From Cristatella mucedo (Eukaryota > Bryozoa > Phylactolaemata > Cristatellidae), in the NCBI GenBank assembly GCA_009760855.2, contig WPIO01000052.1:1829501-1893500 (forward strand): a stretch of 64,000 bases of DNA, read 5' to 3'. Below the pieces are notes generated by a model. The model searched no databases and was not told the DNA's origin. It was given only the letters and a program-made list of their open reading frames with translations. Position 1 is the stretch's first letter, and each line of letters starts with the position of its first letter. The position numbers and the translations under genes are program-made. Positions 60,901 through 64,000 of the stretch are shown one piece after another.

Positions 60901-62404
60901 GACTGTGGAGCTGATATGGTCGTCTAACGAGAGGTCGCTTTGGAATATGACACCTAGATTTCGAGCTGATTCAACTGGAGATATACTGGCAGAGCCAATT
61001 TTGCCTTGCCGACATTCGATCCTGGATGTCGAAAAACTTCTTGAAACTAAATGACGATAAAACTGAACTGCTGCTCATAGGACACCCTAAGCATATGGCT
61101 GGATTAAAAGGCTTTGCTCTTCTAATAGGTGATGCTGTTGTGCGACCATCACCACGTGCTCGAAATTTAGCTGTCGTTTTCGAGAACTGCCTAAATTTTA
61201 AAAGCTTCATTTAGAAGACTGCTTCCACAGCTAGCGATCACGTCTGATCCCTATCTAAGATAAGGAACTGTCTTCCACAGTGACTTGCAAAAAAACATAA
61301 GTTGCTCAGTTCTGTCTCGGCTTGATTATTGTAATTCCCTTTTGGCTGAGCTACCAAAAAAAGCAACTAGGCCACTGCAAATAGCTACGAATATCGCTGC
61401 AAGGCTAGTTTTCAAGTCCCAGAGATTTGACCACGTTTCTCTTTTGCTTAAAGAGCCAGGATGGTGCCGGTTGATCAACTGATACAGAGCAAAGTTCTTA
61501 TGCTGACCCACAAGGCCTGCTACGGTTTGGCTTCTTTGTACCTAGCTGAACTGCTGCACTAGTTTCAGCCTCCTCGTGCCATCAGGTCCTGTGTGGACAA
61601 TAAATTAGTTGTTCCATTCCTCTGCTTAAAGACCGTTGGTGACAGATGCTTTAGCTCTGCAGGTTATTACCTGTTAGACTGTGGAGCTCACTTCCACAAC
61701 TCTTACGCAACGATAACTACTCTCCTGCTGCCGACTACGGCTCATCTTTTTCAGTGGTCCTGAGCTGCTACTTCCATGCTACTCACTACCTCAACTGCTC
61801 TCCTGACTCTACTCTACTTCCCAATTTCTCTTTGTTGCTAGTGAGATGAAGTCTGCTGACTACCGAATGCATACCGAAAGCTGCTTAGGCTGTGAGTGTG
61901 CTATACAAAACTCTCCTGCGTAACAATCACATAGTATTAATGGCTTTGTGGAGTTACAGAGATACATTACATTACATTATGTTACATTACAATGCATTAA
62001 GAGCAACTCCTTACTTAAAATAATACTGCACTTGCAATTTCTAAACTGCTGCTATAATGCTAATTTTAAAATAAAAAGGTACAGCTTTGGTATGCAGCGA
62101 GCTTTACCCAAACAACCGGTCACGTGAGGGTTTGGTCTCGGTCTCGTTAGCAGAGTGGGCTTGTGTACCGGAACTCTCTCAGCTCTCAAGAGTCTACCAC
62201 CAGACAGACCAGGCAATAGGAGCTTATCGAAGCACCACTTGAAATATTTGTACTCACAACAGCTGCCATTTCTTTGGCTTGCAGCAATCGAGCCAACTTT
62301 TTATTAATAGTCTTCTTTTTGGTAACATCACTGTCGTGGTCTTCCTCACAAGAACCTGCTCCATGCAGCAGACTCGAAACTCCTCCAGGCTGATAGTCGT
62401 CCAT
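24782..62404 (-). CDS. RBM34: RBM34/Nop12-like nucleolar RNA-binding protein, 11-exon model
   Basis: Eleven minus-strand segments join to 1119 nt (372 residues plus stop) with compatible phases at every junction. Residues 1-49 are an N-terminal segment like the vertebrate RBM34 region around its EDYRLGQVASSLF motif. Residues 50-98 are acidic, then lysine-rich (QKKKPID, ARKRRPD). RRM1 runs from about 99 to 190 with RNP2 IFVGNV (101-106) and a weak RNP1 around NAYVVF (159-164). RRM2 runs from about 201 to 280 with RNP2 VFIGNM (203-208) and RNP1 KGFGYIQF (242-249). A basic tail (281-372) follows. The family (human RBM34, yeast Nop12) is nucleolar and acts in pre-60S ribosome assembly; that role is inferred by homology. 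The length is somewhat below the roughly 430 residues of human RBM34. An upstream first exon, or extra exons between the first two, cannot be excluded. Confidence 0.92.
25148..25262 (+). mobile_element. SINE-A
   Basis: B-box region and tail conserved; A-box side eroded. Confidence 0.8.
25500..25612 (-). mobile_element. SINE-A
   Basis: Minus-strand copy with (AAT)n end, tail, B-box region gtgggctcgagcccc and part of the head. It faces the copy 240 bp away in opposite orientation. Confidence 0.88.
26521..26648 (+). mobile_element. SINE-A
   Basis: Head from the middle of the A box, intact B-box region and tail. Very similar to the 19.1-kb copy. Confidence 0.9.
27911..28061 (-). CDS. RBM34: RBM34 exon 10 (end of RRM2 and basic tail, residues 251-301)
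   Basis: The acceptor CGCCTTTCCAG is followed in phase 0 by [20 protein letters not shown], then [11 protein letters not shown]. This matches the end of RRM2 in RBM34 (DSV.LAL.L....L.GRKLRV.R.V.KEK). A basic tail follows. The 3' border is uncertain: the donor used here is GTCCGC (27905-27910), which is poor. GTGCCA, giving a border at 27923, keeps the same phase. Without splicing, the frame runs another 150 or so bases to a stop. Confidence 0.85.
28918..29050 (+). mobile_element. SINE-A, near full length
   Basis: Complete head (gctgatttggtctagtggtt), B-box region and tail, followed by a short TA repeat. Confidence 0.92.
31775..32462 (+). mobile_element. L2-A-type degenerate fragment
   Basis: Translates in shifting frames to L2-A ORF2 C-terminal blocks ([15 protein letters not shown]-like, [40 protein letters not shown]) and then the 3' UTR ending in an ATT-rich tail. 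Heavily decayed. Confidence 0.85.
32493..34105 (+). mobile_element. L2-B retrotransposon, RT with YAVD in place of YADD
   Basis: A 294-codon frame (32493-33377) covers the RT fingers and palm: [20 protein letters not shown] (motif A), [15 protein letters not shown] (motif B), then HFYAVD at 33057-33068 where an active enzyme has [13 protein letters not shown] follows. The C-terminal part continues in other frames to about 33900, with a 3' end at (ttaca)n. This is an inactive relic of a subfamily distinct from L2-A. Confidence 0.92.
34110..34215 (+). mobile_element. L2-A-type short fragment
   Basis: Translates to a decayed version of the [21 protein letters not shown] block. Confidence 0.65.
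34733..34855 (-). mobile_element. SINE-A, diverged
   Basis: Minus-strand head ggtttggccccaggggttta, B-box region altered (gggctctatatctacgg side), tail with gagattaagctctct. Confidence 0.8.
35057..35175 (-). CDS. RBM34: RBM34 exon 9 (core of RRM2, residues 211-250)
   Basis: A 119-nt exon encodes helix 1, strand 2 and RNP1 of RRM2: [20 protein letters not shown], then [17 protein letters not shown]. The GKGFGY(V/I).FE block is the family's most conserved signature. The acceptor is TCATCCATAG and the donor is GTAAGT (35051-35056). Confidence 0.96.
35176..35879 (-). other. RBM34 intron 8
   Basis: The shortest intron (704 bp), AT-rich, with no recognised repeat. Confidence 0.85.
35880..35922 (-). 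CDS. RBM34: RBM34 exon 8 (inter-RRM linker and RNP2 of RRM2, residues 197-211)
   Basis: A 43-nt small exon encodes [14 protein letters not shown] plus one base. KRSVF(V/I)GN(L/M)P is the hallmark start of RRM2 in RBM34. The acceptor is TCTTTTGCAG and the donor is GTAGGT (35874-35879). The lone G joins AT of the next exon to give aspartate. Confidence 0.95.
36060..36235 (+). mobile_element. L2-B 3' fragment
   Basis: Matches the final part of L2-B (gactctgctatgcttc ... gagtgtgctataaaa ... taacactcacttggtcc). Confidence 0.75.
36533..36672 (+). mobile_element. SINE-A, tail rearranged
   Basis: Head and B box (gtgggttcgagccc, an exact GGTTCGANNCC) intact. The tail is altered after gagattcagtt by a short internal duplication of cttaa units. 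Confidence 0.85.
37034..37094 (-). CDS. RBM34: RBM34 exon 7 (end of RRM1, residues 176-196)
   Basis: A 61-nt exon encodes [20 protein letters not shown], the last strand of RRM1 (compare NG....G..IRVD in RBM34). The split serine codon is AG from exon 6 plus T here. The acceptor is TTTTGTAG and the donor is GTGAGT (37028-37033). It ends in phase 0. Confidence 0.93.
38350..38636 (+). mobile_element. Diverged half-copy of the long-inverted-repeat element
   Basis: Aligns with the right arm at 42125-42365 (ctccttaccggcacgtgac, caattcacttt, gcgtcggcctg, cgatacaatacagccgtcgt). It ends near gcccacgagccccaaca. No partner arm is visible nearby. Confidence 0.75.
39335..40305 (+). mobile_element. L2-A retrotransposon 3' third
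   Basis: Encodes the C-terminal ORF2 blocks ([20 protein letters not shown], then [20 protein letters not shown]). It has a TCA-to-TAA stop near 39625, a frame change near 39640, the whole 3' UTR and an (ATT)n tail. It is 5'-truncated in the RT thumb. Confidence 0.9.
40390..40572 (+). mobile_element. L2-A-type 3' UTR fragment
   Basis: Diverged 3' UTR (gattcgtccttttgtgctta...) with the gtagaaagagattgagtttg motif and an (ATT)n tail. Confidence 0.75.
41015..41178 (+). mobile_element. SINE-B
   Basis: cgggttcgagtcctgaagga, the body gctgcggtgatagccgttaa and the end aagctgctagatcagctaa. Confidence 0.87.
41243..41582. repeat. Left inverted arm of the 1.12-kb element
   Basis: Pairs with 42034-42365. 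Both arms read as open frames in several phases because they are GC-rich, not because they code. Confidence 0.88.
41588..41615. repeat. Near-perfect palindrome ctgctccggagcag inside the element
   Basis: 28 bp, one mismatched pair. It marks the junction where the internal copy of the right terminus begins. Confidence 0.85.
42034..42365. repeat. Right inverted arm of the 1.12-kb element
   Basis: Reverse complement of the left arm, with a few mismatches (for example the octad around ggtgctc/cggag). Confidence 0.88.
43225..43535 (+). mobile_element. L2-A ORF2 C-terminal fragment
   Basis: Decayed [15 protein letters not shown] and [12 protein letters not shown] blocks in changing frames, abutting an L2-B fragment. 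Confidence 0.7.
43540..43985 (+). mobile_element. L2-B 3' fragment
   Basis: Closely similar to the last 450 bp of the other L2-B copies ([20 protein letters not shown]-type block, decayed ORF end, 3' UTR and tacatt tail). Confidence 0.85.
43986..44160 (+). mobile_element. L2-A-type 3' UTR
   Basis: UTR with gacactgtcatgttaccact and the gtgcctagaaagaaatta terminal motif, then (ATT)n. Directly follows an L2-B end. Confidence 0.75.
44517..44600 (-). CDS. RBM34: RBM34 exon 6 (RRM1 RNP1 region, residues 148-176)
   Basis: An 84-nt exon encodes [16 protein letters not shown] and the start of helix 2 ([11 protein letters not shown]). It corresponds to the human segment containing NINAYVVF. RNP1 is degenerate, which is normal for RRM1 of this family. 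The acceptor is CTTTGCAG and the donor is GTGAGT (44511-44516). Confidence 0.95.
44601..46187 (-). other. RBM34 intron 5
   Basis: 1.6 kb. An L2-A 3' end lies at 44735-44832 (minus). The rest, about 44850-46180, is AT-rich sequence in which I see no gene or repeat. Confidence 0.7.
44735..44832 (-). mobile_element. L2-A 3' end
   Basis: ATT tail and tagcaccctcagagaactca motif on the minus strand. Confidence 0.75.
46188..46231 (-). CDS. RBM34: RBM34 exon 5 (RRM1 loop, residues 134-148)
   Basis: A 44-nt exon encodes [14 protein letters not shown] plus a split threonine codon. It matches the conserved RBM34/Nop12 insertion with a (K)K(L/V)AAI core between RRM1 strands 2 and 3. The acceptor is AATTTTACAG and the donor is GTAAGT (46182-46187). 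Phase 0 in, phase 2 out. Confidence 0.92.
46738..46800 (+). mobile_element. L2-A 3' end fragment
   Basis: It carries the gtgcctagagaaagatt...ttctctagaagtgct motif of the L2-A 3' end, directly before the next L2-A copy. Confidence 0.6.
46830..48292 (+). mobile_element. L2-A retrotransposon with broken YADD motif
   Basis: RT from the [16 protein letters not shown] block through motif A ([20 protein letters not shown]) and motif B ([14 protein letters not shown]). Two bases are missing at 47196/47197 relative to the 57-kb copy, which destroys FYADD and shifts the frame. The frame resumes at 47210 and meets a CAA-to-TAA stop near 47665. The C-terminus and full 3' UTR follow, ending in (ATT)n with TAG variants. 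Confidence 0.92.
49112..49285 (-). mobile_element. SINE-B, full length
   Basis: Minus-strand head gtgatggcacactgggtaag. An exact B box GGTTCGATTCC lies at 49213-49223. Body and end are nearly identical to the 21.4-kb copy. Confidence 0.92.
49608..49968 (-). mobile_element. L2-A 3' end
   Basis: (ATT)n tail, aagcgcccccagagaactca motif, UTR and last ORF2 block on the minus strand, 5'-truncated at about 49968. Confidence 0.85.
49969..50144 (+). mobile_element. L2-A pre-RT linker fragment
   Basis: Reads (D)[20 protein letters not shown] on the plus strand, matching [20 protein letters not shown] of the 57-kb copy. It lies tail-to-tail between two minus-strand L2 fragments. Confidence 0.8.
50145..50690 (-). 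mobile_element. L2-B 3' fragment
   Basis: Minus-strand counterpart of the L2-B 3' UTR and ORF end (tgtaactgcacaatgccacaaag... gtgggtgtta). Decayed coding region. Confidence 0.85.
51126..51185 (-). CDS. RBM34: RBM34 exon 4 (RRM1 helix 1 and strand 2, residues 114-133)
   Basis: Sixty nucleotides encode [20 protein letters not shown]. This aligns residue by residue with the RBM34 segment that follows RNP2 (FF.(K/R).YG..ESVRFRS). Both ends are phase 0, with acceptor TTGTACAG and donor GTAAGT (51120-51125). Confidence 0.94.
51186..52566 (-). other. RBM34 intron 3
   Basis: 1.4 kb with an (AAT)n run near 51760-51789, a SINE-A (51.82-51.95 kb) and a short TA repeat near 52133-52149. Nothing else is recognised. 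Confidence 0.75.
51822..51945 (-). mobile_element. SINE-A
   Basis: Minus-strand copy with tail, B-box region gtgggctcgagccc and partial head. Confidence 0.87.
52567..52699 (-). CDS. RBM34: RBM34 exon 3 (basic linker and start of RRM1, residues 69-113)
   Basis: This 133-nt exon encodes a lysine/arginine-rich linker that may be a nucleolar signal, then the first beta strand of RRM1 with RNP2 motif IFVGNV and the DKK that precedes helix 1. The order matches RBM34. The acceptor is CACCTTTCAG and the donor is GTATGT (52561-52566). Confidence 0.93.
53722..53890 (-). mobile_element. SINE-B
   Basis: Minus-strand head gagtcatgatggcacacaag, B-box region ggttcgaatcctg and body. Confidence 0.88.
53935..54025 (+). 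mobile_element. L2-A 3' tip
   Basis: gcgaatgtaaagtgtctaga...ctctcttgggatgcta terminal motif without a clear ATT tail. Confidence 0.6.
54363..54600 (-). mobile_element. L2-A 3' UTR
   Basis: ATT/ATG tail, tagcaccctcaaagaacttg motif and UTR on the minus strand. Confidence 0.8.
55435..56003 (+). mobile_element. L2-A fragment split by a SINE-A
   Basis: 55435-55612 carries the [15 protein letters not shown]-like and [13 protein letters not shown]-like blocks. 55765-56003 continues with tctagaactcacgactgcca, the UTR and the terminal motif. The gap is filled by a SINE-A. Confidence 0.75.
55617..55750 (+). mobile_element. SINE-A inserted in an L2-A fragment
   Basis: Head (ccctggtttggtccagggat), degraded B box and tail (agatagagatcaagttttct...gcgctata), with L2-A sequence continuing on both sides. 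Confidence 0.85.
56297..56355 (-). CDS. RBM34: RBM34 exon 2 of model (acidic linker, residues 50-69)
   Basis: A 59-nt segment encodes an acidic, serine-rich linker ([19 protein letters not shown] plus a split codon). The acceptor is ...GCTGCAG and the donor is GTAAGC (56291-56296). It starts in phase 0, matching exon 1. It ends with GA, which joins the G of exon 3 to give glutamate. There is no family motif here; the call rests on splice sites, phase on both sides and acidic composition. An alternative acceptor 7 nt downstream would break the phase. Confidence 0.65.
56775..56845 (+). mobile_element. SINE-B 3' part
   Basis: ggtgatagctactaaagctc...tgctatacaag...catcagctgacc matches the second half of SINE-B. 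Confidence 0.6.
57005..59215 (-). mobile_element. L2-A retrotransposon, 5'-truncated, reverse transcriptase with one stop
   Basis: The minus-strand frame runs from about 59216 to 57240, about 658 codons, and is interrupted only by one in-frame TAA at 58218-58220. That stop replaces the GAA codon seen in the 46.8-kb copy. It encodes the pre-RT linker and a complete [22 protein letters not shown] (motif A region), [17 protein letters not shown] (motif B), FYADD (58092-58103, catalytic) and LKLNDDKT, then the C-terminal region of L2/CR1-clade ORF2. The endonuclease is missing because of 5' truncation. The 3' end has the AGCGCC motif and a short (ATT)n tail. This is the best-preserved copy in the window; it is not functional as it stands. 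Confidence 0.93.
59230..59453 (+). other. Unrecognised open frame, acidic
   Basis: Runs in frame from an AG-preceded AAGCCTCTTCAAG at about 59210 to a stop at 59453. It is rich in S, T, D and E ([36 protein letters not shown]). No family recognised. It lies immediately upstream of the 5'-truncated L2-A in the opposite sense, so it may belong to an older unrelated element. Confidence 0.3.
59564..59838 (+). other. Unrecognised open frame with a hydrophobic segment
   Basis: About 90 codons between stops: an [20 protein letters not shown]-type hydrophobic stretch, [31 protein letters not shown], then a stop. It has no ATG near the start and no recognised family. It could be an exon or a decayed element's coding piece; composition alone does not prove coding. 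Confidence 0.3.
60003..61985 (+). mobile_element. L2-B retrotransposon, split by L2-A
   Basis: The left piece (60003-60100) and right piece (61005-61985) read through the same RT-thumb region as the 32.5-kb copy (LSFKPS...LNACL then [19 protein letters not shown]). The 3' part carries frameshifts and ends near (tacatt)n. It is the older element of the nest. Confidence 0.88.
60101..60997 (-). mobile_element. L2-A retrotransposon 3' half, inserted in L2-B
   Basis: It begins with an (ATT)n tail (minus sense), carries the L2-A 3' UTR and has an open frame (60343-60828) for the C-terminal part of ORF2, closely matching the 57-kb copy. It is 5'-truncated after the pre-C-terminal block. Both flanks are L2-B sequence that would be contiguous without it, and TTGCCTT is repeated on both sides. 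Confidence 0.93.
62258..62404 (-). CDS. RBM34: RBM34 exon 1 of model (N-terminus, residues 1-49)
   Basis: The frame opens [15 protein letters not shown], matching the N-terminal conserved block of RBM34, then an acidic stretch (CEEDHDSD) and a basic one (KKKTINKK). It ends in phase 0 at a good donor (GTGAGT, 62252-62257). The ATG at 62402-62404 could be the true start. However, a pyrimidine-rich tract with CAG lies immediately upstream (acceptor after 62409 or 62405), so this may be an internal exon whose 5' partner lies further up. The frame stays open upstream, so the start is not forced. Confidence 0.85.
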
Positions 62405-62409
62405 ACTGG

Positions 62410-63469
62410 CTGAGGGAAATGAGCAGCCTACTAGCAAAAACATGGCAGACAAACAATGAGCAACAAAAAAAAATATATAGCAATATATAGCAAATAGCAA
62501 TGAGCATGAGTGCACACACTGGAGCGTGACATGCACAACCCCGCGCATGAGTGATGCCATACGAGGGCACCAGCAGCGCAGTACTTGCCTATCCCGACTG
62601 CCAGGGAACGTTGGCAGCAGCAGAAAATTCTTGGTGGGGGGCTAATGATCTCATGCTTGGCATAATACATTTACAAGTCCCTCAATTCTCGTTGACCAAC
62701 ATAGGCGGCCACTTTTAAGGGGCTGAAAAGCCAAAAATCTATTCTGCCGAGCCATAAAAATGGCCCGTGCCCAAGGCAAGCAACCATGTCACACTGCAGT
62801 CACACAGGCCGCATCTGTTGAGACCAGACGCGAATCCTGATGCTTAGTAGCGCCAATGCAATGGCTCAGTCCAAGATCAGTAGATATTCCCACTCCAGTC
62901 GAGACACTAGCTTAGCCATACGAGAGCCATAAAAAGTACCAGAACCTAGTCGAAGGAAAGCAGTACAGTAGTGCAACCAGACCAACCACTGGCTGAAGTC
63001 TGTGCATCCATCTCATGCGAGGCTCCCTTAAGCAGCAAGGGCGCCGTCGAAAACCCGAGAGCAAAGGGGCACCTCCAACCCATCGGCTCCCACGGCTTGG
63101 GTATGTACACGGTACACGGTATTGCAACTCGCCCCGGTAAGGGTCGTCGAGGTCAGGAGGTCGACAGGAAGATCAATGGGCAGTCGAGGGCACATACCGA
63201 TTCCCCAAGGTCAGCATATAGGGGGCATCAGTCTTTCGAAAGCTATTCGGAGGTTGACTGGTAACCAACCCATCAGCCACAGCCACTCGGAAGTCTATAA
63301 AAGGGAAGCCAACTTGGCACGATACACTGCCATGACTACCAAGTCCTCGAGGTCCAGGTAAATTGGTTGTAGGACATCTCCCCCTGGACGCCCCCCCCCC
63401 GACATTTCCCCCTGGTGGACCTTAGGACATTCCCTATCTTGATGAATGTATAACTAAGAATACAGATAG

Positions 63470-63471
<2 letters not shown>
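62410..63471. other. Region upstream of RBM34 exon 1
   Basis: No recognised repeat. It should contain the RBM34 promoter or an upstream 5' exon if the model's ATG is the start, but no clear promoter, CpG cluster or first exon stands out. On the minus strand, AG|GCAAGT near 62582-62589 is a GC-type donor candidate. Confidence 0.4.

Positions 63472-63556
<85 letters not shown>
63472..63556. repeat. (TA)n microsatellite and TA-rich tract
   Basis: Pure TA, continuing as TA-rich sequence to about 63710 with a repeated tgatcaaatgatat unit near 63570 and 63652. Confidence 0.95.
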
Positions 63557-63557
<1 letters not shown>

Positions 63558-64000
63558 ATATATATATATGATCAAATGATATGTGAATATATGATCTGAG
63601 ATATATATCTGATATATATATATATATCTCTCTCTCTCTCTGATTCTGTTATATGATCAAATGATATATGAATGATATAATGATATACGAACCAGATATA
63701 TATATATATGATGAAATGAAGTTCATGCTCTATTAAAATAAAATCAACTCAGTATAATTTGAAGAATGGATGGATTGGAAGGATGGTTTCTAATGGAGCG
63801 AGCGGCTGGGGCGGTTGCAGCAGCCAGCAGCTGCAGCAGTGGCAAACTATACAGTTCGGTCCCTCGGTAGTTCGGTACTGCTCGACTCCGCCAGGCACTT
63901 ATTCATACCATCAAAGCGGGCACACACTACTGCATGCCGCTCTTTCCTGCAAATGAGCACTAAGCCTCAGAGGTCTACTTAGTATAACTCGAGCTCAAGA

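Larger units (their letters stand above)
56356..62257 (-). other. RBM34 intron 1 of model
   Basis: 5.9 kb. It holds the best L2-A copy (57.0-59.2 kb), the L2-A-in-L2-B nest (60.0-62.0 kb), a SINE-B scrap (about 56775-56845) and two unrecognised plus-strand open frames near 59.2-59.8 kb. Further small exons here cannot be excluded. Confidence 0.6.

Overview
This is nuclear DNA from an animal, almost certainly an invertebrate. I could not pin the lineage more closely. Evidence: a host gene split into small exons with GT-AG introns, many degenerate L2-type non-LTR retrotransposons, two tRNA-derived SINE families, hAT-type and inverted-repeat DNA transposons, and long GA, CT and TA microsatellites. 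There are no operons, prokaryotic gene density, CRISPR array or rRNA.

The main gene lies on the minus strand from about 62.4 kb down to 24.8 kb. Eleven exons, found by translating both strands and matching splice sites and phases, join without a frame break into a 372-residue protein of the RBM34/Nop12 family. This is a nucleolar two-RRM RNA-binding protein of large-subunit ribosome assembly. The exons are 43 to 218 bp and the introns 0.7 to 7.4 kb. The first exon given may not be the true first exon, and the donor of exon 10 is non-consensus.

1-24.5 kb, downstream of that gene, holds no gene I can support. It carries L2 fragments, SINEs, microsatellites, a decayed hAT-type transposase (15.7-16.9 kb), a fold-back element (19.6-20.0 kb) and some GC-rich stretches (about 5-7.5, 10.2-11.2, 11.95-12.3 and 21.9-22.7 kb).

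The introns hold most of the L2 copies. L2-A ends in an (ATT)n tail after a conserved 3' motif (agcgcctagaaagagatt). L2-B ends near (tacat)n. The best L2-A copy (57.0-59.2 kb, minus) has a reverse transcriptase reading frame broken by one stop codon. Other copies have lost the catalytic YADD motif. An L2-A copy is inserted into an L2-B copy at 60.1-61.0 kb with a 7-bp target duplication. SINE-A carries the L2-A 3' end, which suggests it borrows the L2 machinery. A 1.12-kb element with inverted arms of about 335 bp sits at 41.24-42.37 kb, with a diverged half-copy at 38.35-38.64 kb.

The clearest results are the reconstructed RBM34 gene and the dated nesting of mobile elements in its introns. 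The least explained parts are the long-inverted-repeat element and two open frames near 59.2-59.8 kb. Coordinates of degraded repeats are good to about 10-20 bp; exon borders are exact to the stated splice choice.
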